DNA of 64,000 nt from Carposina sasakii. Its lineage: Eukaryota > Arthropoda > Insecta > Lepidoptera > Carposinidae. How positions within the stretch are numbered: the stretch's first letter is position 1; each line of letters begins with the position of its first letter. The position numbers were made by a program, and so were the translations under genes. The notes beneath the pieces are model-generated. The model was not told the DNA's origin. It made no database searches and saw only the letters and a program-made list of their open reading frames with translations. The stretch spans positions 14,074,001 to 14,138,000 of the forward strand of contig CP053148.1 in assembly GCA_014607495.2 (NCBI GenBank). The letters are read 5' to 3'. Below are positions 13,201 through 28,200 of the stretch, piece by piece.

Positions 13201-16200
13201 GCCTGATCTGCGAAGGATACCTGCGACACATGCAGGTAGGTTTGGGTATAAGATATTTGGCGCATTCTTATTGAGTTATATTCAACCTATAGACAACGTA
13301 TTTTCTCTATAATAAAAGCCATAAAAGACTCGTTGGAAATGTTGCAACACACGTTACATATTCGGTTAATTTTATTACTTTTGCAGTAACAGAAATTTAA
13401 TTTAAACCTAGTGTCTATGATTCAAATTTCAATGTTCAACCAGAGATATTTGATGTGTTCAATCTTCATGAATGTATAAACCTAATTGTATAACAGTGGT
13501 TGTAACCAATGGCTTTAATCTGCAGGATCCCGCCGCCGACCCGCCGCTGCCCGAAGGCCTGCGCGACCGGCGCATGCGCATGGTGTTCGGGAACATAGAA
13601 GCCATCTACGAATGGCATCGCGAGTAAGTCTCCCCTCAAGTGGATGTTTATGAAGTTATGGCAAATCAGTTTTGTCCAAAATTTTAATATGTTATGAAAA
13701 TGGTTCATTTTCGTTTTTTTTATGTGTCAATGCGCTTCGCGAATATACATATAGATACAACGAAACTAGTAAATTGTTGAATGGGGTAATTAAACCTACT
13801 TTATTTATTGGTTGTTGATTGTGCGAGTGCTGTGCGAATGTAAATCATGTTACGTATAAAAATCTTATTCTAATGAGTTACATATTTATCTATAACAAAA
13901 ACGTGTCAGAGATACGGAAAAACCCCCTATACCTTATCTTTAATGTTGTTATGTAATCATTACTTCTAGAATTTAAGGATTAGAGTACATATTAAACTTT
14001 TATTGTTCAGGATTTTTATTCGTAATGTTTGTTATGCCGAGTCTCCACTAATTCTCAATAAAAACTTTACGCATGTTGATGCTGTCTCTCGTTTAAGAGA
14101 AATACAGTATTAAAGGATGATGGGTAAAAATGTCCCCACCAACCAATAACGACCAGACGTAGGTTATACCTATATAGCTGGAGAGCTCTTTTTGTGAAGC
14201 TCAATTGTTACTATTGGGGTGTTTTTTTAAATCGTTGTGAGTTTTTTTTTTTACACAACGATACGTCTGTGCGCCATTGGTCGGTGGGGACATTTTGAGC
14301 ATCCTCCTTTGTCGCGCCTGAACGTATCGAATTGGCCCACGCAGTAAGTTCCTGGTGGAGCTGCAGGCGTGCGTGCAGCAGCCGGCGCTGCTGGGGTCGC
14401 TGTTCCAGCGGTTTGTGGAGAAGCGCACATGCGGCGCCTACCTGTACGAGACCTACTGCCGCAACAAGCCTGTCTCCGAGTTCATCGTGTCCGACAACGA
14501 CAACTACTTTCAGGAGCTGCGACAGAAGCTCGGCCATAAGCTGCAGGTTTGTATTTTTTTATCAGACTGCGCCAGAAGGAGGTTTATGTTTTTCGAGTGT
14601 ATATACATAGTATACATAAAATCACGCCTCTTGCCCGGTGGGCAGACATCACGGATCTCCACTTGCTACGGGCCTGACACATCTCTTTCGCTTCTTTTAC
14701 TTTCATGATATTCTTCATGCACGAGTGTATGTTTGTGTGTATTTATATTTCTTTAGCACGCTCTACCTAGAGCTTAAACGACTTATCGGATTTGTGTTTG
14801 AGATGTGTTATTTAACTAAATACGTCTTAGTCGTGAAAGTGATACTGGGTCAAACAAAATTTTTACAGAGTCGGTTTTATTTTTTTAATAAATTAGGATA
14901 TTTCACAACTTATGCAAGTAATGCGCAATATAATAGCGACGTTACTATGAGTTGCTCTAAACTTTTAGGTCGGACTAAGGAACTCAGGGGTGTTCCCTCA
15001 GTCAACTAGTCACAGATCATAAACATCCGGACCCCGCTGTGCTCACCTTCATGATCCTACAGCTCTGGCTGCCTCATTCTGAAAATACATCTATTCTGTG
15101 CATAGACAACTCAGAACAGAGACTTCGCATGATTGCTATTTTCTAAGCAAAACTTTCTGTCAAAGTCAGAGAAGTGTGACGTCACATGCGAATAATAAAA
15201 GTGATGCACCCATATCGATAATTTTATCGATAACTCATGTACATTTCTCCTGAAGGATTACCTCATTGTTAAAGTTTACAAATATAAAAACAAATAAAAC
15301 ACATTATAATGTATATTCCTACTTTTTATTTTTATATTTATTTAATAATAATACAATTTTTAACCTTAAAAAATTAAAGGCTTTTTGCTAGTAAATAGTA
15401 ATTGTATGTAGTCACAGTAATTTTTCATGTACATCGGGGGAGATAGTTTGAATGTAGGTAATAACTACATATAAGAGTAAAATTAACTACCTTTCTAAAT
15501 ACCTACGGTCATCATCAGACCCTTGATACTCCGTATATAAAAGGTGTCACCAGTATATAAACTTAAAATTGATATGAGAGGTTTATAGTTATCAATATTT
15601 ACTACGATCCAGCTATTCTTTCCTTGGTCTTCATCAGATGAGAGCCACCAGTATATAAACTTAAAATTGATATGAGAGGTTTATAGTTATCAATATTTAC
15701 TACGATCCAGCTATTCTTTCCTTGGTCTTCATCAGACCTTTGATACTCCGCATATAAAAGGTGCCACCAGTATATAAACTTAAAGTTCAAATGAGAGGTT
15801 TATAGCTATCAGTATATAAACTTGCTTGGAATTTGTTGGATCGGAAAGAAAATTTTAGTCGCGTCCGAATAAAACTTGTTTTTGCTACTTTGCTATCCCA
15901 AATAGACTTGACTTACCCTAAACACTCTACTGATCATCGAGCCTGATAACATCTCAATCATAGACATAATTACTTTTTTGAAATAGTTTATTAGCAACGA
16001 GCAACCTCAAAATTGCGGATATGAGGTATATATAGGTAGTTTCTTTATGCAACTTCCTTAATATTTATATCAAAATCTACATTGCTAATACCGTCTTACA
16101 GCTCGCAGATCTGCTAATCAAGCCGATCCAGCGCATCCAGAAGTACCATCTACTAGTGAAGAAAGTGCTGAGTTACTCCGAGAGCGCGCATTGCTCCGAG

Positions 16201-19200
16201 TCCGAGCTGCAAGCATTACGTGATGCCGTTCACTTCACATCCGTCATACCCAAGTCGGCCAATGATATGATGGATGTTGGACGTCTGCAGGGCTTTGCGG
16301 TATGTACCTATTGTATACAATATCCTTACCAATATTATTAAAAATGCGAAAGTTACTCTGTCTGTCCGGCTTACACGCTAAAATTACTGATCCGATTTAA
16401 AATTAATTTGGTTTGAGGACGGACATAGTATATTTTTTTGCTACAAGAAAATATGTTTTATCCCGGATAATTGCGAGATTTTGTTTTATCTGCAGTCTAT
16501 GTGGCACGGTATAAAATAATGCTAGCATCTTTGTAAATGACTGTTGGGAAATGTTTATACGTTGTGCTGATACGTCATTTTTTACGTATCTAAGGTAATA
16601 CGATAGCTTTGATAACATGAATGAGCAATGGCCAATGAATATGCTATTGGAACATTCAGTGTCCGCGGAATATGTTTTTTCAAACTTATGTAGCAATAAT
16701 ATGTATAAAGCGTCATAGTTCAATAGGCAATGCGAATTTCATCCTCGTTTGCGAATGTATTTAATGTTTAAAAGCGAATTGTAATTTGTAAATAGCAATA
16801 AATCATAGTTATTATGCTGTTGCGTCTAATCAAAACATGTGATTTATAACAAAATCTTCTAATCGAAATATGACCTAGGTTATATTTCTATTTATCACAG
16901 TGACTTGTTTATAGGTAGAAGCAGGGTTTTATAATGAAATCTTTATAAAAAGTGACACCAGTAAATCTATATTAACGTCATAACTGCATTAGATTAGATT
17001 TTTAAACTTGAATCTTATGTAGTTTCCATAATAAGACTCGACTTTGCTTGTATCAATTTATGACAATAGTTGCCCAGCAATACAATTGAGCAGCTAATTG
17101 TCGTGTCATTTTTGAGCGCTGTCACTGAATCTAGTTATAATTCATTTAAGATTTATCATATATTATTAAATTAATTAAGTAATTATTAAGTTTTCTAATT
17201 ACTTAATGCTTTACCAATAATTTAGTTTGAGACCTGATATATTTTTACTTCTATGCTGCTCTGGGAGTAAAGAAAACGTATAATACTACAGCTGCTTCTC
17301 TTCCCGGGCATACTGTACAAGTCAGTAGAGGGACAAGAGGGTTTTGGTGTTTTGTAGGCGATGGGCTGACCATCTGTCACTACTAACTGAGCTTGTGCAT
17401 CTCAACTATACCCTCAAAATTGGTCAGAAGTAGCACCATGTGGTTCTATTGGCCCTTAGTGCTGTACCTACCCAGTAAGGGATAAAAGCATGAGTATATG
17501 TATGTATGTATATTTTATGGTATTGTCACCATTTGAGGGCATAGCTACCACTGATCCTCGAATGATTGCATTGATAACTTATGATTGCGCTCATATGCAA
17601 TACAATCCAATATAAAGTGCAGTTACTTGCTTGTTTACTCTCTTCTATTGTGCTATGCGTACTACGAGTATAATGCGTGCCCCACTGTCTAAAGTAAATA
17701 TGTTGTTCTCTCACTATGTAACTGGTAACGCGTTGTAAATTCTGAGCTCAAACCCAATGGGTAATAGGAGACCTCTCATCTCGTTTCAGGGTAACATAAT
17801 GGCGCAAGGTAAGCTTCTTCTACACGAGCCTTTGTGGGTGAGCGAAGGAGGTTCGAACGTGACCCGCGAGTACCACACGTTCCTTTTCGAGCAATGCGTC
17901 ATCTTCAGCGAAGCCACCGGCCGACGCAACCAGTTCACTTCGCCCACCTACAACTACAAGGGGCATGTGCAGGTGAATATTCGCTAACTTTGCTTCTAAT
18001 TAGCTTTGTACGACACTAAAGGCACGGTATATAAATCTTACTAATATTATAGACGCGAAAGTAAAAACGGCTCAAGCGATTTAATAAAATTTGGTATGGA
18101 GTTAGTTGACACCCTGGATTAATACATAGGCTACTTTTTATCCCGGGAAAATATTTTTATCCCGGATAATTTCGACAATTTGTTTTTTTTTGCAGTCCAC
18201 GCGGACGAAGTCGGGGCCGTCCACAAATTTATACTAACAATATAAACTAAAGAGTTTGTTTGTTTACTGTCCGATTTGAAAGTTCTTTCAGTGTTAGATA
18301 GCCCATCGAGGAAGGCTGTAGGCTATATATAACCCGCCCCGGCTTCGCACGGGTGCAATGCCCCATCACGCGGACGAAGTCATGGTCGGCCGCTAGTACA
18401 TATATAATAATTATATGAATACCTATACATGATTCGGAAACACTCGTCGATATTTATATCGATATTTGCACCTAGCGGTTACCAAATGTTGTACCAAGCA
18501 TGGCGCTCTGCTAATGTTTGGCTCGATTTTATAACTTCAACTACGGAGATATGATTCTATTAGATGATAAAGATGCGTTGTTTATGTATTAACGGTGGGG
18601 CAAGCACAACCCTTTTCAAATAGTCCGTAACGCATTAGTCCCACTGTAATATCTCATAGAATTTACTTGTGTGTCGATAACGTTACGGCGCGTAAAAAGG
18701 TTCATGCTTACCTTATGGGTGGAACTTTAGCGCTGTATATACTTTATGTTAATGGGTGATGAGCTATTTCATCTGGCTGACAAAACACATCTAATATCTC
18801 CAGATGAACAAAATGGATCTCGAAGTGGATCCCGGCGGAACGTTTACCATCCACTCGGTGAACTCTCTGAAGCCGAAACACTCATACTTCTGCCGCGCTG
18901 GGGAAGGCCGCAGCCAAGTGTGGGTAGACAATATCTCGGCGATTTTACACTCGCAGAGAGTGATCGCCGAAGCCCTGGAAAACCCAGGCGCGTACTTGCG
19001 TGAACTGAACTCTGCCGATCACGCTCACACGTAAGTACTACGCCACGCCACGCAGCCGGCCCCGACGCATTGCCTCAACTAATACATATTATATGCTGAT
19101 TATGTACTTATAGTTTTTGGGATGGATTGTAAAGGTGCGATTGCAGCGAGGTGGACATCCTGTTTCTATGTCCATATTTTGTAAGTTAGACAACTCGTCG

Positions 19201-22200
19201 TGTTTACAAGTTGCATAGAGATTGGATGTGTCGTAAAACACTTGCTTTGTTTGTAATTACATCTTCATTTACTAACTGATTTGCATGATCTGGTGGATGG
19301 TGTATGATTATGAGGGGAGAATTATGAAATTTGATTGTATTATGATTACTTGTATTTTCACGTTGAGTTAGGTTACCGCGAGCAGGAACTTATATGTTAA
19401 AAAATATAATATGCATTAGAGTAATATTGCGTATTCGATAGAATCACTCTAGTATTTAACATCCAATACTAAGCTTATGTGTACTATATAGTTTTGATAG
19501 CTTTAGAATAACATACTATTTTGTTACATGTTTCATCTGTATAGTTTATACGTATATTGTTTAAGAAGTTTGCAACTGAGTTTTACAGGGGACGGCACTT
19601 TTCTTCTTGTCTGTAGATTATAGTAGGGTACCGCGAGGTTTTAATGTACCTTTACCGCTCCTTGACTCACTTATAAACTCTATACTGCCAATATAATATT
19701 TGATGTTGATCCAAGGTGCCCTAGAGGCTGTAGAAATCGTTGACTCGCGATATCTGCTCAGGTTGCTCAGACCTCAAATATAATCTGAGAAATAAATAGA
19801 TATGTGAGAGAGTTGTATATCCGTATACGTTAAAATACCATACGATTTCGGTAGACAAGATTATCACGTTATTCACTGGTACATATGAAAGAGTGCGTTG
19901 ATAATTACCTTATATCACTGCCATGATATTAATTATTATAAGTAACACCATAATATACAATATGTTGCTGCGTAAAAAAAATCAAGTCGAACTGAATATC
20001 TTTGTATATTTACAAAATCACCGAAATACACTGGACTAGAAATTGAATTCTTTCTTCAAAGTATGTTCCAAAATAGTCAGGTCAATTTACAATACCTGTA
20101 CGATACCTGTTATCGTTGCGACGACGACGTTGTACCACTATACTGTTTAATGCCATTATGTCCATAGTTATTGTAATTTAAACTATTTTACACCAAATTG
20201 TATATTTACAGCGCCTTGCTAAGTATATATTTTACGGACAAATATATTATGACATGCACAACCATCACCGATGTCCGAACTGATTTATTCTCGTTTGTCT
20301 AGTTTAGTTAGAAGAGTTTACACTTTTGGTAGGACCCATCCAGTTACTCGTAATCTTAGTTACGTTTATGCAATGATTGCACTGCCATTTTAAGACATAG
20401 GTGTTAGCAACAATTCGCCCCAGCCCGAGGGTCGGCTGTGGGCAGGCGTCACTTTACGTGCAGGTTGGATACAACCGGACAAGGAATTGATTGTAGCGTA
20501 ATACTTATTAATTAATGTCGTCGATGACCCGCATTTTTGGGACAAGAGCAATAAGCTATTGGAATTTTCATCATTCATAAATTTTAGTAGACGAAGGTTG
20601 GTGGTTAGTTTTAGCACAATCATCGCATTTTGCACTAACTGTAGTTGTAGGTAGCTATTACTACAGAGAGCACACGTGTTTGAACAACAATAATCAATGC
20701 GTCTTCTTTAATGTTAAATAGCCATATGTAAGTCGTTTAGATTAATTCACGAGTGATTACCATCTTAGGAATAAGTAAGATTCGAAGAAGACTGGAATAA
20801 ATGGAATGAAAGGTATTTATTTGAACAGTGATGGCATTATTTATTTGCATGCTAGGTTAAGGATTTAATGTATCTGATAACGTACAATCTTGTAGAGTAG
20901 ACGAGGCCCAGCCTGACTACTAGACTAACAATACCCCAGAACTAATCCAGTTATATCATCATAAATATATGTATACCTATTGCACTATTAAAATATATAC
21001 ATATCGCAACAGTTATTAAAAATAGAATTTAGATTACTGAAGTAAGATCCACTACTATTATCATAACGATTATATGTCTGCTTATATTCATTACATAATC
21101 TACAGTATGCTTAACCCTATCGCTATAATATTATATATGATAGTGGAATGTACGTCCTGATATAGATAGGGTAGAGTGGAGACAAATAAACTGTATTTTT
21201 CAGAACTGTAGATGTCCGATGTCTGGAACATGACTAACGACTGACTGTTTTACTATATGAACCATGTATCTTGTCTGCTAGTTTCATCTGCGGCATTTTC
21301 GTATATATAAGTGTTAAAATATATGTATCGAATGTATTTTGAACCAGTGATGCTTTTAAATAATAATATTATATTAGATAGCGTTTTCTGTCCTTGAATA
21401 TTTCTGTATCGCTATATCTGTTATACTGTTCGTTGGCCATTTAAGATAAGATATGGACTGTCTATTTAGCCTTTTCTAAAACATACTCGTATACTTAACA
21501 TTAGTGTTTACACCAAATTAAAAAATATGTTATTTGAATAGAATCTAAATGAAATTACATTTGATTTTTTCTCGAAAAGAATAAGATATACCTATCAAGA
21601 AAAATAAATTCGCAATTTAAATGGCCCACGAATGCCCACGATATAGTATTGAACTAATATAAGAACTTAATAAACTTACCTGTAGTGACTTAACTTATAT
21701 TTATATTCATATAAGCAAGTGTAAAAGTACGTTACAATGTTAATGTTCTTTGTGTTTATCTGCCACGCCATGCCACGCCGAGCCGCGCGGGCATCGTGGT
21801 AGTGCCAAGAAGAGCGATCATATGTGATTCGTGTAAACCACGGCCGCTGCTCGCTTTGTCTCTATTTATAGTATAATCATATATTTTTATTAAATTATTT
21901 TCACATGTAAAATGCATTCATGCGACGATACAAATTGCATTTATTTATGAAATTAAGGAAAATGTATAAAACAAACATTTGTAGTTAAATTATTTTCAAC
22001 TCGAGTACTATAGTTAATTTAAATTTTAAGGAATATAATACCATACCATTCATTCCTAATAATAATGAATTTTGACCAATCTTATTGAGTTTAGTGATTT
22101 CACATTTGGAAATAGCAGCATTAAAATTACATTACACTTGTAAATATACCTGCGATCCACTTTTATTATGTATATAAGTATGTATAACACTAGCTACTAT

Positions 22201-25200
22201 CACTCCTTGTAACGAAGCTATATTATGTCAAACGAGTAAATAATAAATGTGAATAAAATAACCTAATGGTTTTATGCTTTCTGACCTGCATGCTTTTTAT
22301 GATTTTTTCTATATCATATATTCATTATTGTGTTCGGGGCCCAGCTTATAGCTAAGCTTTAATACTTATTAACAACATTGGAGAATTAATCTAGTCATTA
22401 GTGGTTGATCTGTAAAGTCATTAATTATTTTCACTAATAATCTTTAGTACCATTTTGACCTAGAGTCATACTTTAGCTAGACTAGCGTAAGAATAGCACT
22501 AGCTTTAATTCACTGTCTTAAATTGCAGTTACTTCCTTTAGATTCAATTTAGTTCAATCTGAGTTGTATATATTTTTATTACATACTCTCTCACCTTGTA
22601 TTTAGTTACTTAGTTAGAATTATTTTAGGGCCCTAATTTCTATAACTGAAGTAGATAAGCTGGTGCGCCCAAATTTTTGTTTTATTTTGTTTATGTTTTC
22701 TTTCCCCTGGCGTGGTCGCAGTGGTTGCCTACGCAAGGCTGAGAGCGTGCGCACGCGCACCCAACAGCGGCCGCACGTGAAAGCGAATACCATTAGCCTG
22801 CCTGCCATCCCCGCGGACACGCCGCATAACGTAAGTATTACTGGCCCTAATTTACTACGGTAATTACTACGAGTATTACACTAACACGAAAGGGAGATGA
22901 TTTCGGTTATTTATCTTAGTCATATATAACTTTTGACCCGCAGGCTTATTTTCTTACTTGCGACTGGCCTGTAACCTTACTTAACGGAAAAAGTCCACTG
23001 CACGACCTATTCCAAGAATCCTATTTTGTAATCTGTCTATAAAGAGCACTGGCTTTGTAAACTAGCGCGTTAAAACCAAATGTCGTGTTTGTCAGTGACG
23101 ATTGACGGTCGCCAGTTAGAAAGCAAGTGTGTTCGCGTTCTTAGACGCTTTAGTTGTTTGATATCTGTATAAAACACTGACTTCTATTACTACTGGGCTG
23201 GTTGCGATCTCCATCATGACTCGCAAAGAGAAGTATGAAATCCGGGATCCAAAAGTACATCCATACTTATGTAGAAAACATTAGCACTGCCTTTATTCGT
23301 CTGCCAGAAAAACCTATTAATCCAAAATTTGAAATCAGTTCATAATGACGGTAACACACATTAAAAAAAAAACTAAAACATACAGACTAATTGATACCTC
23401 TTTATTTGGAAGTCGGTTTAAAAATAAAACATTTGGGTATATTTTATTAATTTAACTTTATATCTGATTCTGGTGAACCTAGAATACGACCTGTAATGGC
23501 GGCAATATGAACACGTTGAAATGGTATTATTGGAGTCTCCCTATGACTTTCACGCTCGCAAAACCTCCTAACTCGAAGCACCATCCGTTCTATCATGTTT
23601 TGGCTATGATTGATCTCAGAAACACAATGAGATGATATAGTAGCGTATATTGATAACTCCAGGTCGAATTTCGCGCTTTTAAGAAAACAGGGGTGCTAAC
23701 ATATTATTTAAAATATTTGCTGAAACGCGCTATAGGATTGTTTCTATGTCAAGGCACGCTATAGAATAATGTATATGGATAAGGTCTGAGTTTCAAACTC
23801 GCCTTAAACGCTTGTCTAAACCCATGTCTATGGAACCCTAGATTTCATTATACTTACTGAAGTATAGCTAGAACTAACTTCATACTAAAAGATATATGTA
23901 TATACAAATGGAGTAACCAGGTAACCAGAACTGCAAGATCATAAAGGAGATCCCACAGTCACGTTTAGCGTAGCACATGGACACATGTAAAAGTTAGTGA
24001 CAAGTAGCTAGCTTATAGTCTGAGAGAATGCCCGAGTTCCTTAGTCAACCCTTACGCCATGCACGGAAAGTCATGCAGCTGATGTGTTCTCGTAAAACCC
24101 CGCAACAGCACAGGCGTACTGAAACTACAGAAAGTTGATCTCTTTTAATATAATAATGGAGATAAATAGGTATGTCTGTTTTTCGAAGAGCATTCTGCGG
24201 CAACTTTAAAAATAGCGTGCCACTTCTTTGAGAAGCAATTAATTATTATGCTAGGATAATTATTCATTAATATGTTAGGTTGGTCGTTGGAACATATTTA
24301 TTTACTAATCTATCTGCTTTTAGTTCGATAACTATTGCATGTTAGGGACTAATAAAAGGGCTTACTATTACTAATCTGCTAAAATATACTGTTAAAAGCT
24401 CATCCTATACTATAGAAGTTACATATACATAGTGTAACACAAGAGGTATATAAACGAAAGGTATGTAAATATGTTAATAGCCCATTTGCAGAAACTTACC
24501 AGACTTGAAATCACATGTCTATTTTTCCAGATAATATGGACAATTCCTAAAGAAGTCAGGAATATTCATATAATCTTGAAAAATAAACATGTGAGTTCGC
24601 TTCTCAAATTTTGGGAATAGATTCTCTATAGTGAGCCATTTTCATAACATTCCGCTTAACATACCTCTTCAGTTATACTCTGTGTAATATAGGTACCTAT
24701 AGATAATATTAGTAAAGGAAATACGACTATCAAGTTCGTAGGTTTGTGTAGTCATTAGGGAATACGATTGGGAATGGGACGGAAGTCTCTCGTGTAAATT
24801 GTAGCTGTGGGTATTTGTTAAATGTTAATATTCTCTATCATTTTTAAAATCACCGCAATATGGTTTCTTTGGGAAATGATATTTTAATGCAATTTTACGG
24901 CACATTGGTTTCTGTATTTTTTTTTATTTTAAGTAAAACTTATACTTTAATTGCTGATGAATAAGGTATAATTTATTTAGAGGGGAACAAAAAAATCTAA
25001 TTAATATTTTGTGATCGGTCTGTCACGTGCAGCTGGAGCCAGAAGCTGGGCTGTCCTCAAGCGATGACAATGTAAGCTCTATCTCGATGTAATGGTTTAG
25101 ATTTACAAAGAATTTCAATAGTGTTGCGGTTGGTATTGCTTGTAGCTTGATAGGCGAATTTAGCTTCTTTAGTTTTTGGTTAGCCTTATTGATAGGATGG

Positions 25201-28200
25201 TTTTTGCATATGCATATCTTAATGGTTTTTCTTCTTTTCTCTGCCGATTCACTTTCTTTTCTTGCATGTGTACATATGTTTTATATATTTTTTTATTTCT
25301 TTTGTTGTAGGTATGATATAAATCGAAAATGCATTTTTAGTATTGAACTGTGATATAACGAACTTAAGACTTTAGGGCATGTGATAAGTGATAAGGATTG
25401 CGCGTTTATGGCTTTTTTATTTATTTATACTGTAAATAGCAAATTAGTATTAAACACTAGTGGCAAGACTAAATATGGATCGGTGGGAATGCATGCATGC
25501 AACGCTTGAACTGAAGTATTGTCGTGTATAGTGAGAAATGTGATAGGGCCCGGTGCGGCGCGCGTGGGGACTGAAGCTTCGTCGGTCTCCGGCGGTCGAG
25601 CCGCCGCTGGAGGGTGTCGTAAGCGAGCTGCGGCCCCCCGAGCTGACGGAGCCCGGCGCGGACGTTACCGTGGCCCCCGGGGCCGTCGCCACGCTGTCTT
25701 GCCGGGCCGTGAGCCACGCGGGCGCAGCGCGCGCCTCCGCATCTTGGCGCAAGACGGCCCCAGAGACCCGCGCCCTGCGCCCCGGGGGCCGCTTCGCCAC
25801 CTCCCTAGCAGCCGACGGGCTCGCCACGCTGACGATCCGCGCATGCCGCGCCTCCGATGCCGGCGTGTACAGCTGCCTCATCAGCAACGAGCTCGGCGGC
25901 GTACAGACGTCCTGCCGCCTGACCGTCACGTCTGCCGAGCCGCCCGGCGTGCCGACTGTTCGCGCGTCCCCTAGCGGAGGCCTGTCCGTAGACTGGGATG
26001 AAGCGATTCCCGCGCATCTGGAATACTGCCGTATCGGCGAGGGGGAGTGGCGGCGCGCGACCGAGGTGCCGGTGACGCCGGGCTCGGTGACGCTGGACGC
26101 GCTGCCGGCCGGCCAGTACAGCTTCCGGCTGGTGGCGGGCGGCGTGGCGGGCGCGGCAGGCGCGGCGGCGGCGGCGGGCGGCGGCGGCGCGTGGCAGCGC
26201 GACCAGTTCGCGCGCCGCTACGCGCTTGAGGAGGAGCTCGGCCGCGGCCGCACGGCGCGTGTCGTGGCCGCCAGGGACACGGGCACGGGCCAGCGGGTCG
26301 CGCTCAAACAGGTTACTGTCCACTTTCCTTTTTAGTTAGTAAGCAAATGTCTGTATCAGCGGGGCAAGCATAAACTTCTATATGTGCTAATGTGACGATA
26401 TTTACGGACCATAAAAAATCGTGCCTACCCTACCGATTAGATGCTCTTAACGTTCATATTCATGTTGTAAGTTGTTATCAAATTAATCTGCCTTTCAACT
26501 GATTCTAATCGACTCTCTTGACATGATTGAAAGCTTCGATGTTCAGTCTTACACGGATAACCTTTAAAGCTGAGTGCTTAAAATCGATATTAAATTTACA
26601 TTATACAAGGCAAAAAATATTTATGAATAAAATCCTTTGAGCATTAAACGTGCCTTCACCATTTTAGGGTTTTGTAGTAAAATGGCCAAAAATGGAACGA
26701 CCGATTATCATACTGGTTAATTACACCGACAGATGTACGCAAGCTCAACAGCCAATACAGAGGCGGCACGAGAATGGCGAGTCCTATCGGGCGCCGCACA
26801 CGCAGGCATTGTACGCGCCTTAGCCCTTTGGCCAGAAGTCCCAGGGCCGGGCTCTAGGACGCTCGTGTTAGAATTAGCTGGCTCCCCCCTACTACACTGG
26901 GCTGCTGAAAGGCCCGAACGGTATACTCAGAGAAGAGTTGCAGCGTTAGCGAAACAGCTGTTTGATGCGTTACGGTACCTACATGAGAGAAACGTTGCAC
27001 ATCTTGATCTCAGGGTAAGTTTGATAGTTTTGACTTAGCTTTCTGATTTACAGAAGTATTCCAATTTTGTATTTTATAAACTGCAGTACCTATCAGCAAT
27101 GCGACATTAGATTTAGATTTCTATGTATAACTTCTATATGGTAGCGCCGGACTCGTGATCTTTAAACCTTGAACATAATTTAAGAAGCTCTGGACTTTAG
27201 GAGCTCAATCTCGATGATTAGATGGGACTTTTATTTATCACTAGCTGTTGCCCGCGACTTCGTCCGCGTCAACAAACAGAATAAAATATTTTAAAGTACT
27301 TCTGCGTAAATTATATTTTTTGTTTTATTTTCTTGTGGCAGAAGAACATACTGATTTTCTCCGCAACCCGATCTTGACAACGCGACATATAATTGGCCGT
27401 GTGAAAAGCAGTCTTGACGTAAGTCAATTCCAACGTGTTTAAACGTTTGCCCCTGTGATTTATTAATTGTTACAGCAAAAGATAACTTAACAGGGAATTG
27501 AATTCTTTTAAAATGTTGAATAACTTTTCCTAAGACGGTATTTTCATATCTCTCAAAATTTAGCTGGGCTGTTAAGGGTTCTGCATCAGGTTATCTAGAC
27601 CTTCAATTTTATTACGTTATTAGAAAGTGCTTATCATGCTGAGCAACTTTTCCTAAGACGGTATTTTCATATCTCTCAAAGTTTAGCTGGGCTGCTAAGG
27701 GTTCTGCATCAGGCAGTCTAGACCTTCAATTTTTTTCTTTCATATCATTTCTACGTCATTTTATTCTTTCATACATATTTTTTGGATAACTTGAACCGTT
27801 TACGCAGCGCACGCAACGGAAGTCTCCAAAGTTGAATAATTTTCCCCGTTTTTTCCACATTTTCCTCTTATTCTTCGTCCCTATTGGTCGCACTGTGATG
27901 ATATATAGCCTAAAGCCTTCCTCGATAAATGGACTATCCAACACAAAAAAGAATTTTTTAATTCAACCCAGTAGTTCCGGAGATTAGCGCGTTCAATCAA
28001 ACAAACAAACAAACAAACTCTTCAGCTTTATAATATTAATATATATAGTATAGATAATAATTGTCTAATTATATTTATCATAAGTCATAAAAAGCTTAGA
28101 AATATCAATTTTTAAACCTTGAGAACCGGGTGTGTTCAGTATGTTATAATTCATCATCATCATTTTCAGCCATGAGAAGTCTACTACTGAACATAGGCCT

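Larger units (their letters stand above)
14547..16101 (+). other. trio: trio intron with interspersed repeat and tandem repeat
   Basis: Contains a second copy of the repeat seen at 7080-7205 (14612-14725, sharing gcagacatcacggatctcca) and a three-unit tandem repeat at about 15540-15830. The 123-residue open frame at 14638-15009 overlaps the repeat and has no domain. Otherwise AT-rich. Confidence 0.55.

Noticed and set aside
14201..14610. Overlapping frames on both strands around the DH exon h
   Set aside because: Only the frame containing FLVELQ and [13 protein letters not shown] matches a DH domain and fits splice phase.
25450..26323. Long minus-strand and alternative plus-strand frames over the Ig/FN3/kinase exon
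   Set aside because: Arg/Ala/Gly-rich shadows caused by very high GC; the frame with Ig, FN3 and kinase motifs is the real one.
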